A DNA stretch of 64,000 bases, from the NCBI RefSeq assembly GCF_003966125.1, contig NZ_RXMA01000009.1:124001-188000 (forward strand). Direction: 5' to 3'. Shown piece after piece: positions 1 to 8,366 of this stretch. Source of the DNA: Azospirillum griseum. GTDB lineage: Bacteria; Pseudomonadota; Alphaproteobacteria; Azospirillales; Azospirillaceae. The notes under the pieces are model-generated. The model searched no databases, had not been told where the DNA came from, and was given only the letters and a program-made list of their open reading frames with translations. Every line of letters begins with the position of its first letter. The stretch's first letter is position 1. The position numbers were made by a program, and so were the translations under genes.

Positions 1-898
1 GGGTGGCCTCCTCCCCGGCCAGGAAGGCGGCCCAGCGGCTGTCCTTGACCCAATCGGCGACGAGGCGGAGATTCTGCTCCGACCGGCGGATCAGTTGCGG
101 CAGACCGCCGACCGACAAGGCCCAACGCAGGCCGTCAATGGCGTCCTCCACGCACAGCATCGAGGGCGTGTTGATGGTGTCGCCTTCAAAGATGCCCTCG
201 ATCAGCTTGCCGTTCTTGGTCATGCGGAAGATTTTCGGCAGGGGCCGGTCGGGCTGGTAGCTTTCCAGCCGGGCCACCGCGCGCGGGCTGAGGACGAGCA
301 TGCCGTGCGCGGCCTCTCCGCCCAACACCTTCTGCCAGGACCAGGTCGCCACGTCGATCTTCGACCAGGGCAGATCCATGGCGAAGGCGGCGGAGGTGGC
401 GTCGCAGATCGACAAGCCGACGCGGTCATCGGGGATCCAATCGCCGTTGGGCACGCGGACCCCGGCGGTGGTCCCGTTCCAGGCGAACACCACGTCGCGC
501 GCGAAATCGACCGCCGCCAGATCGGGCAGCGATCCGTAATCGGCGATCATCGTGCGCACGTCGGGCAGCTTCAGTTGCTTGACGACGTCCGTCACCCATT
601 CCTTGCCGAAGCTTTCCCACGCCAGCATGTCCACGCCGCGCGCGCCCAGCATCGACCACAGCGCCATTTCCACCGCCCCGGTGTCCGAGGCCGGAACGAT
701 GCCGATGCGATAGTCGCCCGGGATCGCCAGCACCGCGCGGGTGAGGTCGATGACCTCCTTCAGCTTGGCCTTGCCGGGTTTGGAGCGGTGCGACCGACCG
801 AGCAGCGCGCCTTCCAGCGCGTCCAGCGACCAGCCCGGACGCTTGGCGCAGGGACCGGACGAAAAGAGCGGGGTGGAGGGACGGCGCGTCGGCTTCAT
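1..898 (-). CDS. serC: Phosphoserine aminotransferase SerC, 3' end cut by window edge
   Basis: A PLP-dependent enzyme that makes 3-phosphoserine from 3-phosphohydroxypyruvate and glutamate, the second step of serine biosynthesis in the cytoplasm. About 299 residues are visible from an ATG at 898; the reading frame stays open to position 1, so the C-terminus lies outside. The N-terminus ([21 protein letters not shown]) and the segment [13 protein letters not shown], whose Lys190 should bind PLP, match the alphaproteobacterial SerC type. Usual length is about 385-390 residues, so roughly 90 are missing. The neighbouring serA, often next to serC in this group, would lie beyond the left edge. A 6-bp hairpin lies in the leader at 934-955. 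Confidence 0.93.
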   Translation of the reverse strand, partial: MKPTRRPSTPLFSSGPCAKRPGWSLDALEGALLGRSHRSKPGKAKLKEVIDLTRAVLAIPGDYRIGIVPASDTGAVEMALWSMLGARGVDMLAWESFGKEWVTDVVKQLKLPDVRTMIADYGSLPDLAAVDFARDVVFAWNGTTAGVRVPNGDWIPDDRVGLSICDATSAAFAMDLPWSKIDVATWSWQKVLGGEAAHGMLVLSPRAVARLESYQPDRPLPKIFRMTKNGKLIEGIFEGDTINTPSMLCVEDAIDGLRWALSVGGLPQLIRRSEQNLRLVADWVKDSRWAAFLAGEEAT

Positions 899-933
899 GG
901 CGGATGTCCTGCCCGGAAACGGGGTTGTGCGAA

Positions 934-955
934 GGCAGCGACCTTAAAAGCTGCC
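934..955 (-). promoter_or_regulatory. Hairpin in the serC leader
   Basis: GGCAGC (934-939) and GCTGCC (950-955) form a perfect 6-bp stem with a 10-nt loop, 36 nt upstream of the serC ATG. It could be a leader element. It has no U-tract on either strand, and I cannot match it to the published serC RNA motif by eye. Confidence 0.3.
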
Positions 956-1012
956 CCCCACCCCGTCAACCAAGCCGGTGCCGGTGCGGAACGACCGCCA
1001 GCCATGCGCCCG

Positions 1013-1477
1013 TCAGCGGGTGCGGGCGATCCGGCCGTCGCGGTAGGTCCAGGCGGCTATGTCCTTGCTGGCGGGAACCGGCATCGTCACCGTCATCACG
1101 CCGCCGTCGGTGGCGACCTCCGCCGCGTCGCTGCACGAACCGAAGGGCGGGGAGACGCGCGGCTTGGGGGACGACAGCTCCAGCACGCGGAAGCGGGCGG
1201 GGCAGTCCTTGGCGTCGCTTTCCGCCTTCAGCAGCAGCAGCCAGCGGCCATCCAGGGTGTAGGCGTTGACGAAGGACACCAGGGCGCTGTCGCGGTCCTC
1301 CAGCACCATCGCGTCGTTGACCAGAACCTTCGTGCCCTTCGGCGCGATGTCGATCAGCTTCAGCACCTCGTCGCCCAGGGCGGCGGTCAGGCGCGGTTCG
1401 TCCGCCGCGTTGGCGCTGCCAACGGTCAACACCGCACCCATCGCAAGCGCCGCCGCGCCGATCAGACCAAGACGCAC
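1013..1477 (-). CDS. Exported protein of unknown function
   Basis: A 154-residue protein read from a GTG at 1477, chosen because GGAGGG lies just upstream. A GTG at 1507 in the same frame has no comparable ribosome site. The N-terminus is a clear Sec signal peptide (VRLGLIGAAALAMGAVLTVG, then SANAADEP with an Ala-x-Ala cleavage site). The mature part is about 125 residues with two cysteines (in KDCPARF and FGSCSD) that could pair in the periplasm. I do not recognise the family. It stands alone between serC and another small exported protein on the same strand, with 136 bp to the latter. Confidence 0.7.
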   Translation of the reverse strand: MRLGLIGAAALAMGAVLTVGSANAADEPRLTAALGDEVLKLIDIAPKGTKVLVNDAMVLEDRDSALVSFVNAYTLDGRWLLLLKAESDAKDCPARFRVLELSSPKPRVSPPFGSCSDAAEVATDGGVMTVTMPVPASKDIAAWTYRDGRIARTR

Positions 1478-1612
1478 GATGTCCCTCCTCCGCTGCCCGC
1501 TCAACACCGGGCGGTTCCCGAAACGGGCGACACCATAGCGTCACCGGGGGAAAGCCGGAAGCGGTCCTGTGCGCGTTGGCCGCGTGCGGCCAGCGCCGCG
1601 CCGGGGGCGGCG

Positions 1613-1966
1613 TCAGCGGATGGGGATGTTGGCGCTGAAACCAAAGCCGAACGTCGGTTCCGGGTAGGACACGGCGGGCGGGGCGTAGAGGACCGGCGGC
1701 GGCGCGTAGATCACGCGCGGCGGCGGGGGCGGCGGCACATAGATGACGCGGGGTTCCCGCCAGTGACGGCGGTGGTGCCAATGCTCCGGCCAGTCCCGGC
1801 CGGGGCCGCGCCAATCGCGTTCATCCCGGCGTTCATCCCGGCGTTCATAGCCGCGCCAGTCGTCGCCATGGGCCAACGCCGTGCCTGCGGTCAATCCGGC
1901 AAACGCACTGGCGATCACCAACCCACCCGCAACGGTCCACATGAGTTTGAACAAACGGCCCGACAT
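1613..1966 (-). CDS. Small exported Arg/His/Pro-rich protein
   Basis: A 117-residue protein starting at the ATG at 1966, which has AGGAGGA about 9 nt upstream. A signal peptide (MSGRLFKLMWTVAGGLVIAS followed by a hydrophobic stretch ending ALAHG) is followed by a very basic, aromatic section rich in Arg, Asp, Trp and His (residues about 35-65). A proline/valine section with PPPPPPRVIY- and PPPVLYAPP-type repeats follows, then a glycine/phenylalanine tail (FGFGFSANIPIR). Such low-complexity periplasmic or outer-membrane-associated proteins are common in alphaproteobacteria; function is unknown. It is not in an obvious operon. Confidence 0.65.
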   Translation of the reverse strand: MSGRLFKLMWTVAGGLVIASAFAGLTAGTALAHGDDWRGYERRDERRDERDWRGPGRDWPEHWHHRRHWREPRVIYVPPPPPPRVIYAPPPVLYAPPAVSYPEPTFGFGFSANIPIR

Positions 1967-2105
1967 TCCGGCGTCCTCCTGTTGGCGGGGCACGCTCGCC
2001 CCGACACAGACACCAACAGCCGCGCCGCGCGCGTCATTCCACGCCCGGCCCAAAAAAGATGGGACAAAAAACGGCTGCCGGGGGTGAACCGCTGGGGGGA
2101 AACGG

Positions 2106-2618
2106 TCAGGCGGCGACCAGATCGGCCAGACGGAACCCGGCGATCTTGTCGATCTCGTCCAGGGCGCGCAGGAACTCCACCTCCGGCGCGTTCTGGACGC
2201 GGGCGCGCATGGCGTCGAGGATCTGGTGACGGGTGCTGAAGCGCACCGCCATGATGAAGGGAAAGCCGAAGCGCGCGCGGTAGGCGCGGTTCAAGGCACG
2301 CTGTTCCTGCACCTCCTCCTCCGACAGCTCGTTCAGACCGGCGCGGGCCTGTTCGGTTTGAGAAAAGGCGGTCAGGCTGGCCGGGCGGGTCGCCTTGTCG
2401 GCCAGATCGGGATGGGCCAGGATCAAGGCGCGCTGGCGTTCCTCCCCCGCCGCGCGCACCACGCCGCACATCGCCGCGTGCAGGGCGTCGGTGTCGGCGA
2501 AGGGGCGCTGGTCCCAGGCGGCGGCGGCCACCCACGAGCTGTCCTCGAACACCGCGCCCAGCGCGGCGACGAAAGCGTCGCGGTCCATCGCGTTCAGATC
2601 GGCAAGGCGGTGCGGCAT
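2106..2618 (-). CDS. uraD: OHCU decarboxylase (urate catabolism)
   Basis: Converts 2-oxo-4-hydroxy-4-carboxy-5-ureidoimidazoline to S-allantoin, the last step of uricase-route urate degradation. The 170-residue protein carries the family signature AHPDLA, with His69 as the expected catalytic residue, then SQTEQ (Glu89) and FIMAVRFSTR. Length is normal. I chose the ATG at 2618 over an in-frame GTG at 2633. It follows puuE on the same strand by 33 bp and is probably co-transcribed with it; uraH diverges from puuE. Together they form part of a urate-to-allantoin pathway. No uricase gene is in the window. Confidence 0.9.
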   Translation of the reverse strand: MPHRLADLNAMDRDAFVAALGAVFEDSSWVAAAAWDQRPFADTDALHAAMCGVVRAAGEERQRALILAHPDLADKATRPASLTAFSQTEQARAGLNELSEEEVQEQRALNRAYRARFGFPFIMAVRFSTRHQILDAMRARVQNAPEVEFLRALDEIDKIAGFRLADLVAA

Positions 2619-2651
2619 GGCGGCGTCTTTCACGGAAAATCCGATGGGGGG

Positions 2652-3566
2652 TCAGGCGGCGCGGTAGGGGTGCCGCTCGATCCAATGGCGGGCGATGTCC
2701 AGCCGGGTCGCCACCCACACCCGGTCATGGCCGCGCACGTAATCGAGGAAGCGCGCCAGCGACGCCGCCCGGCCCGGACGCCCGACCAGACGGCAATGAA
2801 GCCCGACCGACAGCATCTTCGGTTGGGTTTCCCCCTCCGCATAGAGCGTGTCGAAGCTGTCCTTGAGGTAGGCGAAGAACTGGTCGCCGCTGTTGAAACC
2901 CTGGTTGGTGGCGAAGCGCATGTCGTTGGCGTCGAGCGTGTAGGGCACGATCAGTTGCGGGCGGCCATGGCGGTCGTCCCAATAGGGCAGATCGTCGGCG
3001 TAGGAATCGGCGTTGTAGAGAAAGCCGCCCTCCTCGGCCACCAGTTGCCAGGTGTTGGGGCTGCACCGGCCCAGATACCAGCCCAACGGGCGGCTGCCGG
3101 TGACGCGGCTGTGCAGATCGATCGCGCGCATCATGTGCTCGCGCTCCACCGCGATGGGCAGATGCTGGTAATCGATCCAGCGCCAGCCGTGGGTCGCGAT
3201 CTCCCACCCGGCGTCCTTCATGGCGGCGACGACCTCCGGGTTGCGCTCCAGCGCCATGGCGACGCCATAGACGGTGACGGGCAGGTTGCGTTCGGTGAAC
3301 ATCCGGTGCAGCCGCCAGAACCCGGCGCGCGACCCGTATTCGTAGATCGACTCCATGTTCATGTGGCGCGCGCCGGGGATCGGCTGCGCCCCGACGATCT
3401 CCGACAGGAAGGCTTCGGACGCCGCGTCGCCGTGCAGGACGCAGTTTTCCCCGCCCTCCTCGTAATTGATGACGAACTGGACCGCCACCCGCGCGCCGCC
3501 CGGCCATTGGGCGTGCGGCGGCTGCGCGCCATAGCCGATCATGTCGCGGGGGTAGGGCTGGGTCAT
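2652..3566 (-). CDS. puuE: PuuE-type allantoinase (polysaccharide deacetylase fold)
   Basis: A 304-residue member of the NodB/polysaccharide-deacetylase superfamily, PuuE branch, which hydrolyses allantoin to allantoate without the metal site of classical DHOase-type allantoinases. Diagnostic stretches are PRDMIGYGAQPPHAQWPGGA at the N-terminus, QFVINYEEGGEN, THGWRWIDY and GWYLGRCSPNT. The start is the ATG at 3566, preceded by GAAGGA. Its stop is 33 bp from the uraD start, and a 180-bp divergent promoter region separates it from uraH. The three-gene context strongly supports a purine-degradation role. Confidence 0.9.
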   Translation of the reverse strand: MTQPYPRDMIGYGAQPPHAQWPGGARVAVQFVINYEEGGENCVLHGDAASEAFLSEIVGAQPIPGARHMNMESIYEYGSRAGFWRLHRMFTERNLPVTVYGVAMALERNPEVVAAMKDAGWEIATHGWRWIDYQHLPIAVEREHMMRAIDLHSRVTGSRPLGWYLGRCSPNTWQLVAEEGGFLYNADSYADDLPYWDDRHGRPQLIVPYTLDANDMRFATNQGFNSGDQFFAYLKDSFDTLYAEGETQPKMLSVGLHCRLVGRPGRAASLARFLDYVRGHDRVWVATRLDIARHWIERHPYRAA

Positions 3567-3746
3567 CGCGCGCGTCCTTCGTGCAGGGGCCAAGACCCCA
3601 CCACGCTAATCCAGCAACGGCGGCGGCGGCAATCCATCGCGTGGGTGGAGACAGTTTCAAATTTCCCTGTCTCGTCAAGCCGCCCCGGCGCGCGTTAGGC
3701 TGGCCTTCCGCCCCCTTCGCCACCCGGCCACGGAAAGGACCGCGCC

Positions 3747-4097
3747 ATGGGACGCCTGACCACGCATGTTCTCGACATCGCTTCGGGCCGCCCGGCGGCG
3801 GGCATGGCCGTGCGCCTGACCGATCTGGACCGGGGCGTGGTGCTGGGCGATTTCGTGACCAACGCCGACGGGCGGCTCGACGCGCCCGCCTTGCAGGGCG
3901 ACGCCTTCCAACCGGGCCGCTACGAGCTGCTGTTCGCGGTCGCCGCCTATTTCCGCGCCAGCGGGGCGGTGGACGGCGATGGCGTGCCGTTCCTGGACGA
4001 GGTGCCGATCCGTTTCGGCATCGCCGACGCCAGCCAGCATTACCATGTGCCGCTGCTGGTCTCGCCCTGGGCCTTCTCGACCTATCGCGGAAGCTGA
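3747..4097 (+). CDS. uraH: 5-hydroxyisourate hydrolase (transthyretin-like)
   Basis: Hydrolyses 5-hydroxyisourate, the product of uricase, to OHCU, the substrate of UraD. The 116-residue protein has the family's N-terminal LTTHVLDIASGRPA block (His7), the central GRYELLF block and the invariant C-terminal YRGS tetrapeptide (residues 113-116). Length is typical for a cytoplasmic bacterial enzyme; there is no signal peptide. It is divergently transcribed from puuE-uraD and lies 138 bp upstream of a LysR-type gene in the same direction. Confidence 0.93.
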   Translation: MGRLTTHVLDIASGRPAAGMAVRLTDLDRGVVLGDFVTNADGRLDAPALQGDAFQPGRYELLFAVAAYFRASGAVDGDGVPFLDEVPIRFGIADASQHYHVPLLVSPWAFSTYRGS

Positions 4098-4235
4098 ATC
4101 GGCCCTGCCGGGGGAAGGGTTGCGGCACGGGTTTTCAGCGGAGTCTGGTTTTTCCGGCGCGCCCGGTGATAGCCTTCGCACCAGCAGCATTCACCCGACC
4201 CGATTCCCCGATCCCGACCGGAAAGACCCGCAAGC

Positions 4236-5156
4236 ATGGCGTTGCTGGAAAACATGCGTATTTTTGTGCGCGTCGTCGAGCTGGGCAGCCTGTCCGCCGC
4301 CGGGCGCAATCTGCGCATGTCGCCCGCCATGGTCAGCCACCGGATCCAGCAGTTGGAAGCCCATCTGGGCGTGCGCCTGCTCAACCGCACGACGCGGCAG
4401 TTGCAGGCGACCGAAACCGGGATGGATTATTACCAAAGCTGCCTGGAGGTGCTGGAGGCGGTGGAGCGCGCGCACAGCGGCATCACCGCCGGGTCGGGCG
4501 TGCCGTCGGGCAGCATCCGCGTCACCGCACCGCTGGGCTTTGGCCGGGCGGTGCTGGCCCCGCTGATTCCCGATTTCTGCGCCGAACACCCGCTGGTGGA
4601 ACTGCGCCTGCGCCTGTCCGACCATCTGCTGGATCTGCTGCGCGAGGCGGTGGATGTGGCGGTGCGGATGGCGGCGCTGAAGGATTCCAGCTTCGTCGTC
4701 CGCAAGATCGCCGATCTGCGCCGCGTGCTGGTGGCGTCCCCCGCCTATCTGTCGGCCCATGGCCAGCCGACCAGACCCGCCGATCTGGCGGGCCACAATT
4801 GCCTGCTGCTGCGCTTTCCCGGAACCCAGCAATATCAATGGTCGCTGTTGGATGGCGGTGAGCCGGTCAAGGCCCCGGTGTCGGGCAAATTCGACGCCGA
4901 CGACGGCGATGTGCTGACCGGCTGGGCGCTGGACGGGCGCGGCATCGCCCTGAAACCGCTGTGGGAGGTGGCGGCGCACATCCGCAGCGGCGCGCTGGTC
5001 CCGATCCTGCCCAATCACCCGCCCGAACCGATCACGCTGGCCGTGCTCTACCCCCATCGCGCCCTGGTTCCGGCCAAGGTGCGGGCCTTCGCCGACCACA
5101 TGATCCCGCGCGTGCGCGCGTCCCTGACCAGCCTGTCACCCGACGCGCTGCTGTGA
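4236..5156 (+). CDS. LysR-family transcriptional regulator (CrgA-like)
   Basis: A 306-residue LysR regulator: winged HTH at residues 1-60 (ENMRIFVRVVELGSLSAAGR, then RLLNRTTRQLQATETG) followed by a periplasmic-binding-protein-like effector domain from about 90. The RTTRQLQ-TETG and SGSIRVTAPLGFGR motifs are typical of the large CrgA/AaeR-like branch. It follows uraH in the same direction after 138 bp, so it may regulate the urate genes, but this is inference from position alone. It could equally act on distant genes or itself. Confidence 0.85.
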   Translation: MALLENMRIFVRVVELGSLSAAGRNLRMSPAMVSHRIQQLEAHLGVRLLNRTTRQLQATETGMDYYQSCLEVLEAVERAHSGITAGSGVPSGSIRVTAPLGFGRAVLAPLIPDFCAEHPLVELRLRLSDHLLDLLREAVDVAVRMAALKDSSFVVRKIADLRRVLVASPAYLSAHGQPTRPADLAGHNCLLLRFPGTQQYQWSLLDGGEPVKAPVSGKFDADDGDVLTGWALDGRGIALKPLWEVAAHIRSGALVPILPNHPPEPITLAVLYPHRALVPAKVRAFADHMIPRVRASLTSLSPDALL

Positions 5157-5184
5157 CCCCGCGCGCAGGGCTGGGCTGGTCGGG

Positions 5185-6894
5185 TCAGGTCAGGCCTGCT
5201 TGCGCCAACAGCCGGTAGAACTCGCGCAGCGCGCCCTGTTGCAGGGTGGGGTCGGCCAGATCGGCGATGTATTTCTGTTCGAACTGGGGCTGGCGCAGGT
5301 GGGACACCACCCGTTCGCGCACCACGGCCAGCGCCTTGCGGCTTTGCAGGGTTCCCGGCGCGCAGAGCTGCATCAGCCGGTTGGCGCGCAGGCGCAGCGG
5401 GTCGTTGGGGTTGTCGATGCGCTCGACCAGTCGGCAATCGTGGATGTAGGCGACCAGCAGATCGTCGATGCGGTCGGTCAGGCGGCCTTTCAGCGGGTCG
5501 GCCAGGCCCGAGTCGCGGGCGTGGGTGTAAAGCTGGGTCAGCGCCTCGACGTTGGTCTTGATCGGCTGGGCACGGTCGACGAAGCGGCCGAAGCCGCGCG
5601 GGTCGCCGGTCAGGCCGCTCAACAGCCGGTCCACATCGTCGGCGTGCTGGCGGCCCGTCTCCGATTGGGAGAGAGCCATCAGGAACCGCACGGCGTCCTT
5701 GGGGTCGCTGTGCAGGCCGCAGACCTCCTCCATCGCCCGCCGCCGTCCGGCCGCCCCGCCGCCCTCCAGGAAGCGCAGGTAGCGCAGGACCAGCGCCTCG
5801 GCCATGCCGCCGCCGCCGATCACGCCGTTGGGGGTGGTGACGCGCTGCAACAGCCGCTGGTAGGCGTCGCGCTCCTGCCCCGGATCGGCGCGGTAGAGCG
5901 GTTGGGCGCTCTTCACCTGACGGCGGACGAGATCGATCATCACGCGACGGGATTCGTCCAGATCGTGGAAGGCCAGCAGCTCGTTCAGGTGAACGATGCG
6001 GTCCTCCTCCGCCCGGCGGCTCACATCCAGGCGACCGCGCGACAGGTCGAGCAGGTTGCACAGCGCCTCCAGCAGGCTGCCCTGCATTCCCAGCAGCTCT
6101 TGCACCACCGAAGGCGCGCCGAGAACGTCGGCGATGACGCCATCGACCAACGTCAGCGGGTTGTCGGTGAGTCCGCCCTCCTGCCGCACCAATTCGCCCA
6201 GGAAATCCAGCTTGGCCAGCCAGTTGCGCATCTGCACCAGATCGCGGGACAGCAGGGCGCGCGCCAGGAAATCGCGGCTTTCCGGATCTTCCCGCGCGTC
6301 GAGCCGTTCGTAGATCGGGCGGAACCCGGCGCTGTCCAGCGAGGGCAGATCGCTGCGCGCGGCGGCGGCGCGAGCGCGTTCGCTCACTCCGTTGATGACG
6401 CTGTACAGCTCGTCCCGGCGGGCGCGGGTGTCCAGCCCGGCCTTTTCCGCCTGAAGCGCGGCGACCCGCCCGACGGCGGTCGGCATCAGGTTGTCCTTGT
6501 CGAGCAGCCGTTTCAGTTCGGTGTGGTTGTGCAGAATCTCGGTGGGGGTGACGACGAGTCGCTCGATGTAGTTCTTCAGCAGCCGGTTCATCACCATGCG
6601 GCCATCGACGCCGAACATCTCCGCCGGGCTGTGGCACAGCGGCGGCGTCTCGTCCAGCGGCGCGATGGTGATGCTGTTGGAGTTGCTGCGGAATTCCTGA
6701 TGGATTTCGGTTTCGACATGGCGGCCGTCGGGTCTGGCCCAGTCGCGCACCACCCGGATCCCCTCGATCCGTCCGGCGGACAGGATGCGCTTGCCATAAG
6801 CGCGCGCCTCGGCCTCGCTCTCGAAACAGGAATCGAGAACCCAGTGATCCGCCTGATAGATCTGGACTTCGTAACTGCTGCTCGCCAGGGCCAT
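5185..6894 (-). CDS. Protein of unknown function, 569 aa
   Basis: A soluble, mostly helical protein with no signal peptide or membrane segment, read from the ATG at 6894. The same frame stays open far upstream on the strand antisense to hisZ, but that part is not credible coding sequence. Residues 1-60 form a small module (YEVQIYQADHWVLDSCFESE, then ARAYGKRIL and GIRVVRDW). Residues about 95-569 are charged and helix-rich, with repeated LLxxL patterns (for example MNRLLKNYIERL, LLDLSRGRLDV). I do not recognise it. It converges on the LysR gene (28 bp apart) and is divergent from hisZ. No strong ribosome site is visible. A palindrome lies in its leader at 6922-6936. Confidence 0.7.
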   Translation of the reverse strand: MALASSSYEVQIYQADHWVLDSCFESEAEARAYGKRILSAGRIEGIRVVRDWARPDGRHVETEIHQEFRSNSNSITIAPLDETPPLCHSPAEMFGVDGRMVMNRLLKNYIERLVVTPTEILHNHTELKRLLDKDNLMPTAVGRVAALQAEKAGLDTRARRDELYSVINGVSERARAAAARSDLPSLDSAGFRPIYERLDAREDPESRDFLARALLSRDLVQMRNWLAKLDFLGELVRQEGGLTDNPLTLVDGVIADVLGAPSVVQELLGMQGSLLEALCNLLDLSRGRLDVSRRAEEDRIVHLNELLAFHDLDESRRVMIDLVRRQVKSAQPLYRADPGQERDAYQRLLQRVTTPNGVIGGGGMAEALVLRYLRFLEGGGAAGRRRAMEEVCGLHSDPKDAVRFLMALSQSETGRQHADDVDRLLSGLTGDPRGFGRFVDRAQPIKTNVEALTQLYTHARDSGLADPLKGRLTDRIDDLLVAYIHDCRLVERIDNPNDPLRLRANRLMQLCAPGTLQSRKALAVVRERVVSHLRQPQFEQKYIADLADPTLQQGALREFYRLLAQAGLT

Positions 6895-6921
6895 GCGACG
6901 GGAACACCCAAAATGTCGGAG

Positions 6922-6936
6922 CCTGAACGATTCAGG
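6922..6936. promoter_or_regulatory. Palindrome between the unknown gene and hisZ
   Basis: CCTGAA-CGA-TTCAGG is a perfect 6+6 inverted repeat in the 258-bp divergent region, 28 bp upstream of the unknown gene's ATG. It could be an operator or a hairpin in that gene's 5' leader. The surrounding 50 bp are distinctly AT-richer than the genes. Confidence 0.35.
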
Positions 6937-7152
6937 TTTGAGGTATTTTTCTGACAAATTCAACGGCGTTTTCTGTCCAAACCGGCTTGATTGCTTGCCC
7001 GGACAACACCGACCCGGCAAGGACGCAGGGGAGATGACACCCGCGCGCAGGGGCCGCCGGGGCTTTTCCATTTGCATGGCGGGCCATGGTCGGGTATTAG
7101 CCCGCCCCGTGTGCCCGACATTTGCCTTCCCCCTGACGAAACGATTGTGGCC

Positions 7153-8295
7153 ATGCCCGCCGACGCTCTGAACGCCGCTCTTCTGCCCGCCGGATTGCAC
7201 GATGTGCTGCCGTCCGAAGCGGCGCATGAGGCGGTCGCCGTCGAACGCCTGCTGGCGGAATTCGCGGCCCATGGCTATCGCCGGGTCGATCCGCCGCTGG
7301 TGGAGTTCGAGGAAAACCTGCTGTCCGGGGCCGGTGCGGCCATGGCCAAGCAGACCTTCCGGGTGATGGACCCCCATTCCCAACGCATGATGGCGGTGCG
7401 CGCCGACATCACGCCGCAGATCGTCCGCATCGCCACCACCCGTCTGGCCAACGAACCGCGCCCGCTGCGCCTGTGCTACGCCGGTCCGGTGCTGCGCGTG
7501 AACGGGTCGCAATTGCGCCCGGAACGCCAGTTCACCCAGGTCGGTGTCGAGCTGATCGGTGCGTCGGAGCCGGACTCCGACGCCGAGGTCGTGCTGCTGG
7601 CGGTGCAGGCGCTGTCGGCGATCGGCGTGCCGCACCTGTCGGTCGATCTGTGCGTGCCCAAGATGGTGGAGCGCATTTGCGCCGGTCTGGGCCTGCCCGA
7701 CGACGAGATCCGCGCGCTGCGCGCCGCCCTGGACCGCAAGGACGTGGCGGCGGTGGCCGAGGTTGGCGGCCCGGCGGCCGCGCTGCTGGAAACGTTGATG
7801 AGCGCCTCCGGCCCGGCCGACCGCGCCATCCGCGCCCTGACGGCGGTGGAACTGCCGGAAGAGGCGGAGTTGGACCGCCGCCGCCTGACCAGCGCGCTGG
7901 CGGTGATCCGCGCGGCCATGCCGACGCTGACCGTGACCATCGATCTGGTCGAGCATCGCGGCTTTGGCTATCAGACCGGCCTCAGCTTCACCGTTTTTTC
8001 GCGCGATGTGGGCGAGGTCGGGCAGGGCGGACGCTATCAGGCCGGGGTGGGCAAGGAACGCTCCACCGGCTTCACCCTGTACATGGATTACATCCTGCCG
8101 GCGATTCCGGTCGCCGCCGCGCCCACGCGGGTGTTCGTGCCGCATGGCACGCCGTGGACGGTGGCGGCGGGCCTGCGCGCCGATGGATGGGTGACGGTGG
8201 CCGGGTTGGCCCCGGTGACGGATGCGGTGGCCGAGGCCAAGCGGCTTCAGTGCGGCCATCGTCTGGCGGATGGCGTCGTCCATCCGGTTGAGTAG
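7153..8295 (+). CDS. hisZ: ATP phosphoribosyltransferase regulatory subunit HisZ
   Basis: A catalytically inactive histidyl-tRNA-synthetase paralogue that pairs with short-form HisG in the first step of histidine biosynthesis. The 380-residue protein begins at the ATG at 7153. The class II core is visible: [13 protein letters not shown] near the N-terminus, [18 protein letters not shown] (motif 2 region), [12 protein letters not shown] and [12 protein letters not shown]. The C-terminal anticodon-binding domain of true HisRS is missing, as expected for HisZ. It is followed 71 bp later by purA, a frequent arrangement in alphaproteobacteria. hisG is not in the window. No strong Shine-Dalgarno sequence precedes the start. 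Confidence 0.93.
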   Translation: MPADALNAALLPAGLHDVLPSEAAHEAVAVERLLAEFAAHGYRRVDPPLVEFEENLLSGAGAAMAKQTFRVMDPHSQRMMAVRADITPQIVRIATTRLANEPRPLRLCYAGPVLRVNGSQLRPERQFTQVGVELIGASEPDSDAEVVLLAVQALSAIGVPHLSVDLCVPKMVERICAGLGLPDDEIRALRAALDRKDVAAVAEVGGPAAALLETLMSASGPADRAIRALTAVELPEEAELDRRRLTSALAVIRAAMPTLTVTIDLVEHRGFGYQTGLSFTVFSRDVGEVGQGGRYQAGVGKERSTGFTLYMDYILPAIPVAAAPTRVFVPHGTPWTVAAGLRADGWVTVAGLAPVTDAVAEAKRLQCGHRLADGVVHPVE

Positions 8296-8306
8296 CGCGT
8301 TTCGGT

Positions 8307-8331
8307 CCCTCCCCCCTCCGGGGCGAGGGGG
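8307..8331. repeat. Intergenic GC palindrome, copy 1
   Basis: CCCTCCCCCC-TCC-GGGGCGAGGG lies between hisZ and purA. It matches three other gap palindromes (32583, 36166 and 37477) in its CCCTC-type and GAGGG-type arms, so I treat them as one short REP-like repeat family. Confidence 0.45.
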
Positions 8332-8366
8332 TGTGCGGATCCTTCTGTTTTGCGGAGATTGAAGAG

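Noticed and set aside
95-2239. Long plus-strand open frame of about 714 codons
   Set aside because: It is the antisense shadow of serC and the two exported-protein genes; composition is Arg/Gly/His-rich as expected for GC-rich antisense frames, with no domain.
6895-8283. Upstream extension of the 569-aa protein frame, giving over 1000 codons
   Set aside because: The extra part is antisense to hisZ and reads as His/Arg/Gly-rich nonsense; hisZ is certain, so the start at 6894 is preferred.
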